Made by a program: the position numbers and the translations under genes | The notes under the pieces: model-generated | Databases searched by the model: none | Seen by the model: the letters and a program-made list of their open reading frames with translations, nothing else | Told to the model about the DNA's origin: nothing | Part shown: positions 43,992-51,890 of the stretch, one piece after another | Position numbering within the stretch: the first letter of the stretch is position 1 | Layout of the letters: each line of letters starts with the position of its first letter | Origin: Kosakonia radicincitans DSM 16656 | GTDB taxonomy: Bacteria > Pseudomonadota > Gammaproteobacteria > Enterobacterales > Enterobacteriaceae | Assembly: GCF_000280495.2 (NCBI RefSeq) | Contig: NZ_CP018016.1 | Location: 2,790,001 to 2,854,000 of the forward strand | Length of the DNA: 64,000 nt | Direction: 5' to 3'

Positions 43992-44966
43992 CTACCAATT
44001 ACTTCCTGTAAAGGAAAATGACTGTATCAGACCAATAATGTACTGCCCAGAGGTTTTCATATTGCCAGGGTTGCGGATCGTTCCGGTTAACGCGCTACCG
44101 GCAAAGGCTGAGGTATTAACCAGTGCCGCCGTCAGCTCACGCTGCAACGCAGTTTGTAATGCTTCTGAAGGATAACGTTTCGGGTAAAATCCTGCTTTCA
44201 TCGCTGCTTTTACGCCGGTGTTGGATATTCCCGGGTTTTGCGCGCGAATAATTTCCTCGGTAATGCGTTTACGTTCGGCGCGGCTTAAATTCTTCAGCCA
44301 GTTTGTTACTCTGGAAGACGTTGCGCCTTTCATCAGCTTGTAGGTTTCCAGGGTACTTTTTAATCCGGCCCCGGCGCCAGCCAGTGAGAGAATATCCAGC
44401 GCGGTGCTGGTCGTGACATACCAAGATTCGCTGTCAAGCCAGGTTACCACGTCGTCATTATTGGTGGCGATCAGTGAGATGCGCCCCAGCCCGATAGCGC
44501 ATTGCGCCACGGTGGCTACCGTTCCGGCAGTAATGATCGCCGCCACCACGCCTGAAGCCCCGGCAGTCAGCGGTACGGCTGCGCCAGCGCCCAGCGCGAG
44601 AACGCCGGTGACGACTGCGGCTCCGCAAGAAATGGCCGTCGACGTAATTTCATTCGCCAGTGAAGGTGCCTGAATCGTCGTATTGATGGCTTGAGCTGCG
44701 CTGTAGGTGGATTGAGAATTTACTTTTGTAACAATAACATGGCTAACAGTACTTTGATTCGGCGTGGCGATCCGCCGCGAAGGACGCACCAGCCATTGAC
44801 GCGGCCCATCCGAATAAATGATGCCGACCTGGTGAAAACTGCGGGTACAGTCGAGTTGATTGCCCAGTGACGTAAAGTCAAAGTCATCACCGGGGGCCAG
44901 GCCCAGGCTGCGTGCAAGACCGTAATCGGGAAGGTTGTTACCAGAGAGTTGGCCGGGGAAGGTCAT
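43992..44966 (-). CDS. putative pore-forming toxin-like protein
   Basis: The 324-residue protein is of unknown family. Residues 1-100 look soluble (DGPRQWLVRPSRRIATPN). Residues about 110-170 form a long glycine/alanine-rich hydrophobic hairpin (AAVVTGVLALGAGAAVPLTA, GVVAAIITAGTVATVAQCAI). The C-terminal part is helical and basic (NLSRAERKRITEEIIRAQNP). No signal peptide is present. The arrangement resembles membrane-active effectors delivered between bacteria, but there is no type VI or colicin secretion gene in the window. It is followed directly by a membrane protein gene in a coupled pair. Confidence 0.65.
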   Translation of the reverse strand: MTFPGQLSGNNLPDYGLARSLGLAPGDDFDFTSLGNQLDCTRSFHQVGIIYSDGPRQWLVRPSRRIATPNQSTVSHVIVTKVNSQSTYSAAQAINTTIQAPSLANEITSTAISCGAAVVTGVLALGAGAAVPLTAGASGVVAAIITAGTVATVAQCAIGLGRISLIATNNDDVVTWLDSESWYVTTSTALDILSLAGAGAGLKSTLETYKLMKGATSSRVTNWLKNLSRAERKRITEEIIRAQNPGISNTGVKAAMKAGFYPKRYPSEALQTALQRELTAALVNTSAFAGSALTGTIRNPGNMKTSGQYIIGLIQSFSFTGSNW

Positions 44967-45154
44967 CGAGTCGCTCCATCGTTAATGTTCTTATGTATTT
45001 GAGATGTTAAGAATAAATGGCATAACGCGGTAAACAATTAAGAATAATCTGAATGAATTATATACAGCCGATAAATGGATGAAGCTTACAGATCGGGTGC
45101 CGGGGCGAAAACGCGCAGTTCGGCATTTATCGGTGGAAATGGAAAAGGTGAACT

Positions 45155-45529
45155 ATGACAGAGGATTTACAGTCGCTAATTGTCCAATACGAACGGCAGC
45201 TCCATCAGGCAGAAATTCGTAGCCAGCAGATTGCCATTGAGAAATTACTGCACAGACATTTTTTCGAGATTGGTCGTTCGGGGAAACGATACGGCAGACA
45301 ACAAGTTATCGATTCATTATTGGCAGAAACCGACCGACAGCAAATCGCGTCGGAGGAATTCGCATTAACGCAGATCGAAAGCGGAGCGCTGCTACTGACA
45401 TACCGGACGTTCAGGCAAAGTCCGTCGGGAGAGAAAATGCACCGCACATTGCGCACATCGTTATGGGTCAGAAATGAAGATGACCGCTGGCAAATGATTT
45501 TTCATCAGGGAACGCCTGAAGCGGATTGA
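45155..45529 (+). CDS. NTF2-like (DUF4440/SnoaL-type) protein
   Basis: The 124-residue protein has the cone-shaped NTF2-like pattern: a long N-terminal helix (QYERQLHQAEIRSQQ), HRHFFEIGRSGKRYGRQQVI, then strands EEFALTQIESGALLLTYRTF, RTLRTSLWVRNED and a final WQMIFHQGTPE. Such small proteins bind or modify diverse ligands; some act as immunity or accessory proteins. The start has AAGGTG upstream. It stands alone between the toxin-like pair and an IS remnant. Confidence 0.82.
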   Translation: MTEDLQSLIVQYERQLHQAEIRSQQIAIEKLLHRHFFEIGRSGKRYGRQQVIDSLLAETDRQQIASEEFALTQIESGALLLTYRTFRQSPSGEKMHRTLRTSLWVRNEDDRWQMIFHQGTPEAD

Positions 45530-45673
45530 GCGGTCTGCGGCGGGTCTGAAAAGCCGTAAACCAAGGATAAAACAAGCAACACAATCACAGGTGCGAAATG
45601 CTGGATTCTTCCTGATTACATGTTAGTACGCATAATGTATATTATGTTAAATGGCATGTATGGGTTAGTAACT

Positions 45674-45875
45674 TCATAAACCCAGGCTACACTCCATCAA
45701 ATACTCCCGGCCCCATTCACGCAGGCGTGCCAGCGTCAGTTCTTTTTGCCAGCACGTCCTGCAACATCGCCTTCTCGGGGCTCAGATCGGCCCCCCGTTT
45801 CTTCAGCCGCAGATTTTCCTCTTTCAGCTGGCGCATGTGCTTCAGCTCAGAGGGCGAAATGCTGCCGATAGAACG
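45674..45875 (-). pseudogene. IS3-family transposase OrfA remnant
   Basis: On the minus strand the frame reads SPSELKHMRQLKEENLRLKK, then ADLSPEKAMLQDVLAKR, the leucine-zipper C-terminus of an IS3-type (IS407-like) OrfA. The N-terminal HTH is missing, a frame change follows (LARLREWGREYLMECSLGL then stop), and no OrfB or terminal repeats are visible. It lies directly beside the left edge of a more AT-rich gene islet and suggests past transposition there. Confidence 0.72.
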
Positions 45876-45887
45876 TGGATATTTTTA

Positions 45888-47045
45888 TTACAACGCCAGT
45901 TTCAGTATTTCCTCTACTTTCTCTGTCGTAATATTCGCATGTTCACCCAGGGCAACATGGCCGTGCTCTTTCAGTTTATTGGTTACCGCCGGAATAATAT
46001 CATCCCCCAGACCATAATCAGATAAACGGGTTTTAACCCCCATGGTTTCGAAAAATGCGACCGTTGCGTCGATAGCCTGAAGAGCCATCGTTTCAATATC
46101 AGATGCCGGGATATCCCAGACACGTTCACCATACTGGGCAAGTTTCTGTTTCTTGTCAGCCAGCGCGTATTTCCAGATAGCCGGGATCATTACCGCCAGC
46201 GTGCGGGCATGATCAAGGCCGTACAGACCTGTAATTTCCTGTCCGATCAAATGTGATGCCCAGTCTGCGGGGGTCCCCGTACTGAGCAGGCCATTCAGCG
46301 CCATCGTTGCGGCCCACATAATGTTCGCCCTGGCATCATAATCCTCAGGATCTGTCAGGACTTTTGGGCCCTCTTCTTTCAGGGTGTTCAGCAGACCTTC
46401 TGCCAGGCGATCCTGTACTTTGGCATTCACCGGATAAGTCACATATTGCTCAAGTACATGCACGAATGCATCAACCACACCATTAGCCGTCTGATTTGGG
46501 GGTAAAGTAAATGTCAGTTCAGGCTCCAGAACCGAGAACTGTGGCATAACGTACGGGGATGCAAAAAACAGCTTATCTTTTGTTTCTGCTTTAGTAACAA
46601 CTGCGACATTATTCATTTCTGAGCCTGTTGCGGCAATGGTCAGTACACAACCTACCGGTAAAGCCCTTTTCACTACGCTCCCGTAACTTTTAACAATATC
46701 CCAGGCATCACCGTCATAGCACGCAGCCGCTGCGACAAATTTGGTGCCGTCAATAACTGATCCCCCACCCACTGCAAGCAGAAAATTGACACCTTTATCC
46801 TTAACAAGCGCAACAGCTTCCATCAACGTTTCATAATGTGGATTAGCCTGGACTCCTCCGAACTCATAAACCCTATAGTTTTTCAGCGAATCCCGTACCT
46901 TTTTCAGCGTGCCATTACGGTTAACACTCCCTCCGCCGTAAACAATCATTACGGTTTTATCACCCGGAATTTCATTACCAATTGAGGAAATCTGATCATG
47001 GCCAAAAATAATTTTGGCCGGGTTATGAAAAATAAAATTTTGCAT
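45888..47045 (-). CDS. YqhD-like iron/zinc-containing alcohol dehydrogenase
   Basis: The 385-residue protein is a type III (metal-containing) alcohol dehydrogenase close to E. coli YqhD, an NADPH-dependent aldehyde reductase. Visible features: MIVYGGGSVNRNGTLKKV, FLLAVGGGSVIDGTKFVAAA, metal ligands Asp and His in GVVDAFVHVLEQYVT, His in DWASHLIGQE and His in GLDHARTLAV. It probably detoxifies short-chain aldehydes in the cytoplasm. It follows the flavodoxin-like gene by 63 bases, and a YqhC-like AraC activator lies upstream in the opposite direction, as for yqhD in E. coli. Confidence 0.9.
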   Translation of the reverse strand: MQNFIFHNPAKIIFGHDQISSIGNEIPGDKTVMIVYGGGSVNRNGTLKKVRDSLKNYRVYEFGGVQANPHYETLMEAVALVKDKGVNFLLAVGGGSVIDGTKFVAAAACYDGDAWDIVKSYGSVVKRALPVGCVLTIAATGSEMNNVAVVTKAETKDKLFFASPYVMPQFSVLEPELTFTLPPNQTANGVVDAFVHVLEQYVTYPVNAKVQDRLAEGLLNTLKEEGPKVLTDPEDYDARANIMWAATMALNGLLSTGTPADWASHLIGQEITGLYGLDHARTLAVMIPAIWKYALADKKQKLAQYGERVWDIPASDIETMALQAIDATVAFFETMGVKTRLSDYGLGDDIIPAVTNKLKEHGHVALGEHANITTEKVEEILKLAL

Positions 47046-47108
47046 AATTAGACCTTGTCAATACATGCGGATAAGTAAATAAAATCGCGTCTATTTCGCT
47101 TATAGCAC

Positions 47109-47654
47109 TCAGGCAGATAAATGGCTGACTAACTCGCTACTCAAATGATTCATTCTTTCGGGAGAAACATTCACGGCATTATAAATCACCAGTGGCTGGA
47201 GATATTTCATTCCTACATATAGTGCAGAGGCTTTCATCGGAGCCAGTACGTCAGCCATGCTGCTTTTAATAAGCCCGTCTGCTGAATACATTTGCTCCGC
47301 GGCACCGGCTGAAGTGACTACCATCATTTCCTTGTTCTTCAGTGCATGCCCCTCAGGACCAAATGCCCACCCATAACTCCAGACCTCGTTTAAATAAGAT
47401 TTGAGATTGGGGGTAAGGTTAAACCAGTGTGTCGGATACATAAATATGACCCTGTCAACGCCATCATACGCATCTTTTTGGTGATCCACTTTATCACTCC
47501 TTGGGAATGTTTTATCCCACGTCTGTACCAGACGCACTGGAGAAGCTGCTGTACCTGGCGCAGGCTGGGCGACCGCAGATTCTGCTGAAATCATGGCCAG
47601 CGCTCCGGCAAGGAGTGCGCCATTAAAAAAGCGCTTTGAAGATTTTATTGTCAT
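47109..47654 (-). CDS. exported flavodoxin-fold (NAD(P)H-quinone reductase-like) protein, N-terminally remodelled
   Basis: The 181-residue product starts at 47654 (AAGG nine bases upstream). Residues 1-30 are a signal peptide (KSSKRFFNGALLAGALAMIS, cleavage near SAVA-Q). The rest matches the middle and end of Flavodoxin_2 proteins such as KefF/MdaB: VDRVIFMYPTHWFNLTPNLK, WSYGWAFGPEGHALKNKEM and VVTSAGA. The first strand and FMN-phosphate loop expected before this are absent, so the fold's N-terminal third is replaced by the signal peptide. FMN binding and activity are therefore uncertain. It precedes the YqhD-like gene in the same operon. Confidence 0.78.
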   Translation of the reverse strand: MTIKSSKRFFNGALLAGALAMISAESAVAQPAPGTAASPVRLVQTWDKTFPRSDKVDHQKDAYDGVDRVIFMYPTHWFNLTPNLKSYLNEVWSYGWAFGPEGHALKNKEMMVVTSAGAAEQMYSADGLIKSSMADVLAPMKASALYVGMKYLQPLVIYNAVNVSPERMNHLSSELVSHLSA

Positions 47655-48058
47655 GGTATTAAAACCTTTCATTCGTTGATAAGGAGGGCTATTTTTAAAT
47701 CGCACGCATGAGTATTTCAGTCACAACATCCTGCGGATAAACACTGGTGATACCAAACGCCTTAATATTAATCTGGACGTTCTCTACGATGGCAGCGAGT
47801 TTTCTTCGGATTATCTTCCTTGCATTTGAATGCGTTCTTTTTCATCCCCGACTTAAATAGTGCAGTGTGATGAAATGGCTTACCCGGTGAGGGTCTCATT
47901 CCGGTATTGCTATTTTGGATAGCTCTTAGGAAATGTGTTATTAAAATACTATGAGTTTTTTGCCTGATCCTATTAGCCTGTCGTGAAAGTGTATATTCCA
48001 TTTTTTTAAACTGATAAGTTAATGTCGTAAAGACGTGGCAAATGAGAGGCATTTCAAA
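47655..48058. other. 404-base AT-rich divergent region
   Basis: The gap lies between the flavodoxin-like and AraC genes. It is AT-rich and has no reading frame with a credible start and protein-like composition. It should hold both divergent promoters, but no clear operator was identified by eye. Confidence 0.4.
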
Positions 48059-48973
48059 ATGGTTTTGGACAAATCGGTTGAAGATTTACTCGGGAGGCTT
48101 TCCCGGGATATCGCGCAGCGCACGCCTGGTACCGGTGATTTCCCCACAGCAGTAGAAGGACTGGAATTATTCCGGCGGAACGAACCTGCTTCTCCAGTAA
48201 GCTGCCTGGTCCCTCCCAGTGTCGTTCTGGTGGTCGATGGTGCGAAAATCATGTGGATTGGGGGGGAGCCTTATAAATATGATGTGGAAAAATTCCTGAT
48301 CACGTCTCTCGACTTGCCCGCAAGTTCAGAAGTGCTTAAAGCATCGTCATCCCGGCCCTGCGTCGGTATAGCCTATCAACTCGATCAGCGCGTATTGATT
48401 GAGTTAATTGCACAGGGAAGCCTGCCGCCAGCCAAAAAAAGAGACATCGGGGCAGGAGTCGGAATAGGTACCGTTACTGATGTTCTGTTAGAGCCTTTCT
48501 GCCGTCTGCTTTCATTGCTTGACGAGCCAGAAGCAATCCCGGTTCTTGGCCCACTTATTCAGCGGGAAATACATTACCGGCTTCTGATGAGTGACCAGTC
48601 CGATCATCTCAGGCAGATTGCGGCCGTAGACGGTAATGGCTACCGTATCGGCAAAGCTATTGACTGGTTAAAGACCAATATTGCATCGCCTTTACGTATC
48701 GAGGAACTTGCGAGTCGGGTGCAAATGAGTACGCCCTCTTTTCATCACCATTTCAGGCAACTTGCTGGAATGAGTCCGCTTCGTTACCAGAAATGGCTGA
48801 GACTCAATGAGGCAAAACGACTGATGCTGAATGAGCACTATGATGTCACTACCGCAGCATTTGCTGTCGGTTATGAAAGCTTATCCCATTTCAGCCGCGA
48901 ATATACGAGGATGTTTGGGTTATCCCCTAAAAGGGATATCACTGTTCTGAGAAAGTCAGTCAGTGAGCTTTAA
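48059..48973 (+). CDS. AraC-family regulator, YqhC-like
   Basis: The 304-residue regulator has an AraC_N (YqhC-type) sensor domain (about 20-175; VLVVDGAKIMWIGGEPYKYD, FLITSLDLPASSEV) and two C-terminal HTH motifs (RIEELASRVQMSTPSFHHHF, TTAAFAVGYESLSHFSREY). The ATG at 48059 has GAGAGG about ten bases before it; the frame also offers GTG at 48035. In E. coli YqhC senses aldehydes and activates divergent yqhD. The same layout here suggests control of the YqhD-like/flavodoxin-like operon and perhaps the exported dehydrogenase downstream. Confidence 0.88.
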   Translation: MVLDKSVEDLLGRLSRDIAQRTPGTGDFPTAVEGLELFRRNEPASPVSCLVPPSVVLVVDGAKIMWIGGEPYKYDVEKFLITSLDLPASSEVLKASSSRPCVGIAYQLDQRVLIELIAQGSLPPAKKRDIGAGVGIGTVTDVLLEPFCRLLSLLDEPEAIPVLGPLIQREIHYRLLMSDQSDHLRQIAAVDGNGYRIGKAIDWLKTNIASPLRIEELASRVQMSTPSFHHHFRQLAGMSPLRYQKWLRLNEAKRLMLNEHYDVTTAAFAVGYESLSHFSREYTRMFGLSPKRDITVLRKSVSEL

Positions 48974-49182
48974 TATCCCACCGAACTATTTCCACGAACT
49001 GCATGTTTAACATAGCGCTATTGTCAGGCATATATGACAACAAAATTAAGCACTCATAGGATCGGACAAATAATTTGTCGTATTTGTGTATTTTATGCTA
49101 ACGCAAGTATGTAAATTGCTCTTTAGTCAGATTATCCGAAGAAACCCACTAGCATCCTGCGGTAATTAAGAAAGGTTTCTCT

Positions 49183-49196
49183 GACTGACGTCAGTC
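49183..49196. promoter_or_regulatory. perfect 14-base palindrome upstream of the Tat dehydrogenase
   Basis: GACTGACGTCAGTC is fully self-complementary and lies about 77 bases before the dehydrogenase ATG in an otherwise AT-rich 299-base gap (48974-49272). It is a candidate operator; the binding protein is unknown. Confidence 0.45.
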
Positions 49197-49272
49197 CTTA
49201 CCAGAATACATTCTGCCTCTCTTTCAGAAGCAGAAATCTAACCCGGTCAAACTTATGAGCAGGAGTATATTG

Positions 49273-50445
49273 ATGGATGATAAAAAGAATCTCAGCCGTC
49301 GCGAGTTTGTTGTTCGTTCTGGTGCGGTAATTGGGGCAGGAGTATTGCTGAGCACTCCTCTTGGTTCACTTGCAGCAGACACAAATGGTTCGAGAGTAAG
49401 AACGCGCGGTTACGCGGCTTTTGACACCTCGGGGAAACTTGCACCCTGGTCCTTTGAACGCAGAGCCGTTGGCGACAACGATATTCTGATTGAGACAAAA
49501 TATGCCAGCATTTGCCATTCTGATATTCATCAGATGAAAGGACACTGGGGTGTTCAAAAGTACCCTCAGGTTCCCGGACATGAAATTGTAGGCATTGTCG
49601 CTGCGGTTGGAAAGAATGTCACCCGGTTTAAAGTCGGTGATAGAGCAGGTGTTGGATGTATGGTTAACAGCACGCTGCCAAACTCACAGTTGATGAGCCT
49701 GGAGAATACAGAACAATACAGCCCGGCTACTGTATTTACATATGGTTTCCCTGAAAGTGATTCCCCGACGGGAATTTCTCAGGGCGGATATTCCACAAAC
49801 ATCGTGGTACGGGATCATTTCGCTGTCCATATTCCGGATAACATCAGCTTTCAGGAAGCGGCACCGTTGCTGTGTGCAGGAATAACCACATACTCCCCGC
49901 TCATGAAGGCAGGTATCGTCAAAAACATGAAGGTAGGAGTGGCAGGAATTGGTGGTCTGGGCCACATGGCCATAAAACTTGCTGTTTCCAAAGGAGCCGA
50001 GGTATACGCTTTTACAACCACACCGTCAAAAGCCGACGACATTCTTTCATTCGGGGCCAAAGAAGTTATTGTGGTCGATAGCCCGGAAAAATTCAAAGCT
50101 TATCAGGGAACGCTGGATTATATGATATCCACGATCCCCTATCAGTATGATGTCGCGGCCTACGCATCAGTCGTGAAGCCATACGGGACATTCACTCAGG
50201 TCGGGATGCCTGAAGGTTTTCAGATTACACTTAATGCACTTGGGCTTGCTGCATCAAGGGTTAATTTCAACGCGTCAATGATAGGCGGCATGAAAGAAAC
50301 TCAGGAAGTGGTTAATTACTGTTCACAAAACAAAATATTGCCCACAATTCAGATTATTAAAGCTGATCAAATTAATGAGGCGTGGGATAACGTCTTTAAT
50401 AAGAAAGCGCGATATCGCTATGTTATAGATGCATCGACAATTTAA
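49273..50445 (+). CDS. Tat-exported zinc alcohol dehydrogenase-like protein
   Basis: The 390-residue protein starts with a Tat signal peptide: twin arginine in LSRREFVVRSG (R9, R10), then a hydrophobic stretch and GSLAAD. The mature part is a cinnamyl-alcohol-type medium-chain dehydrogenase with catalytic zinc ligands C81 (ICHSD), H103-E104 (PGHEIVG) and Cys in AAPLLCAGITTY, and the nucleotide-binding GIGGLGHMAIKLA. The structural-zinc lobe, normally four cysteines, reads VNSTLPNSQLMSLENTEQ and has none of them beyond one upstream. The ATG at 49273 has AGGAGT six bases before it. Periplasmic action, or co-export with its cofactor, is inferred. Confidence 0.88.
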   Translation: MDDKKNLSRREFVVRSGAVIGAGVLLSTPLGSLAADTNGSRVRTRGYAAFDTSGKLAPWSFERRAVGDNDILIETKYASICHSDIHQMKGHWGVQKYPQVPGHEIVGIVAAVGKNVTRFKVGDRAGVGCMVNSTLPNSQLMSLENTEQYSPATVFTYGFPESDSPTGISQGGYSTNIVVRDHFAVHIPDNISFQEAAPLLCAGITTYSPLMKAGIVKNMKVGVAGIGGLGHMAIKLAVSKGAEVYAFTTTPSKADDILSFGAKEVIVVDSPEKFKAYQGTLDYMISTIPYQYDVAAYASVVKPYGTFTQVGMPEGFQITLNALGLAASRVNFNASMIGGMKETQEVVNYCSQNKILPTIQIIKADQINEAWDNVFNKKARYRYVIDASTI

Positions 50446-50556
50446 TATCAAATATTATTCAGAATAAGAAGTCCCTTCCCTTTCAACGTAAATTAATTTT
50501 ATTTTTGATGTAGATATTAACCCTCGTTCGCAATGAAAATAACCCTCTTTTTTTTC

Positions 50557-50578
50557 GGGGCCTGTGCCCCTTTTTTTT
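50557..50578 (+). terminator. rho-independent terminator
   Basis: GGGGC-CTGT-GCCCC followed by eight T residues, 112 bases after the Tat dehydrogenase stop and 27 before the NepI-like start. A separate T-run also precedes the stem. Confidence 0.85.
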
Positions 50579-50604
50579 GATGTTCTGCATTAAAGGTAGT
50601 CACA

Positions 50605-51807
50605 ATGAAAACAAAACATTCAAAAATAAATCAACCAACTTTGAATGATGCTAATACCGTAAATGACTCTAACTGGAATGGCGTATTTGCTATTTCACTC
50701 TGCGTTTTTGCCCTGATTGCTTCAGAGTTCATGCCCGTCAGTCTGTTAACGCCGCTTGCCAGAGATTTAGGGATCACTGAAGGCACTGCCGGCCAGGGAA
50801 TGACGATTTCGGGGGTCTTTGCCGTCGTGACAAGTCTTACCGTACGCAGGCTCGCTGGAGGGCTGAACCGTAAGTTTCTTTTACTGGCATTAACCGCCCT
50901 GATGGGCATATCGGCCATGATCGTCGCTCTGGCGCCTAACTTTGCTGTCTATATGTTGGGCCGCGCGCTGATCGGTGTGGTGATTGGCGGCTTCTGGTCA
51001 ATGTCTGTCGCCACAGCTGTAAGACTGGTACATATCAGCCACGTTCCGCGTGCGCTGGCCGTTTTCAATGGCGGAAATGCCCTGGCGACGGTAGTGGCCG
51101 CTCCACTTGGTAGCTATCTTACGGCTGTCATCAGCTGGCGAGGTGCATTTCTGTGCTTAGTGCCTGTAGCTATGGTCACGTTCGTCTGGCAATGGGTAAG
51201 CCTCCCCTCCATGGAAACTGGCAAGTCCCGTAATACTGGCTCAACCATTGCCTCGCTTTTACGGAAGAAAAATGTCGCAATGGGTATGTGCGCCGCCGGT
51301 ATCTTTTTTATGGGGCAATTTACTCTTTTTACCTATGTCAGACCTTTCCTGGAGAATGTCACTAAAGTTAATTCAGGCGCAGTAACGCTGATATTGTTAA
51401 TGATTGGAATAGCAGGAGTCGTGGGAACGACGGCGATTGGGTTTGTGATCAAAAACCGCCTCTATCAGACACTCATTACAATACCGCTGGTTATGGCTTC
51501 AGTTGCAGTGATTCTTATCCCCATGGGTAACAACGTACTGGCAGTATGTGTTTTATTGGGGGTATGGGGTGTGCTGTCAACAGCTGCACCGGTAGGATGG
51601 TGGAGTTGGGTTGCTCATGCGACTGCATCTGATACTGAATCAGGTGGAGGTCTGATGGTTGCTACAGTCCAGTTTTCGATTGCGCTAGGTTCTACGTTGG
51701 GTGGGGTTTTGTTTGACCAGTTTGGTTTTCAGAGCACGTTCGGACTGAGCGCAGGGATACTCATCATCTCAGCAGTGTTGGCTCTGTGGGCATCGAAGCA
51801 AAAATAA
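50605..51807 (+). CDS. MFS exporter, NepI/SotB-like (DHA1)
   Basis: The 400-residue transporter resembles NepI, the purine ribonucleoside exporter: FALIASEFMPVSLLTPLARD, then GRALIGVVIGGFWSMSVATA, and WGVLSTAAPVGWWSWVAHAT. About 12 helices are evident. The substrate may be a sugar, nucleoside or drug. It is the rightmost gene of the AT-rich islet, behind a strong terminator, so it has its own promoter. Confidence 0.87.
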   Translation: MKTKHSKINQPTLNDANTVNDSNWNGVFAISLCVFALIASEFMPVSLLTPLARDLGITEGTAGQGMTISGVFAVVTSLTVRRLAGGLNRKFLLLALTALMGISAMIVALAPNFAVYMLGRALIGVVIGGFWSMSVATAVRLVHISHVPRALAVFNGGNALATVVAAPLGSYLTAVISWRGAFLCLVPVAMVTFVWQWVSLPSMETGKSRNTGSTIASLLRKKNVAMGMCAAGIFFMGQFTLFTYVRPFLENVTKVNSGAVTLILLMIGIAGVVGTTAIGFVIKNRLYQTLITIPLVMASVAVILIPMGNNVLAVCVLLGVWGVLSTAAPVGWWSWVAHATASDTESGGGLMVATVQFSIALGSTLGGVLFDQFGFQSTFGLSAGILIISAVLALWASKQK

Positions 51808-51855
51808 TGCGTTAAAACTTGAGATGCTGATGCAAACGTTTTTCAGCATCGGCTT

Positions 51856-51881
51856 GGGTGCAGCACTATCACGCTGCACCC
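51856..51881. terminator. GC-rich hairpin between converging genes
   Basis: GGGTGCAGC (51856-51864) and GCTGCACCC (51873-51881) form a perfect 9-bp stem with an 8-base loop, between the NepI-like stop and the DUF2891 stop. It lacks a clear T-run on either side. It marks the right edge of the AT-rich islet. Confidence 0.45.
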
Positions 51882-51890
51882 ACCTACCCT

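Noticed and set aside
47768..48052. 94-codon minus-strand open frame in the AraC upstream gap
   Set aside because: No ribosome site, and its basic, low-complexity product has no recognisable features; it lies in an AT-rich regulatory gap.
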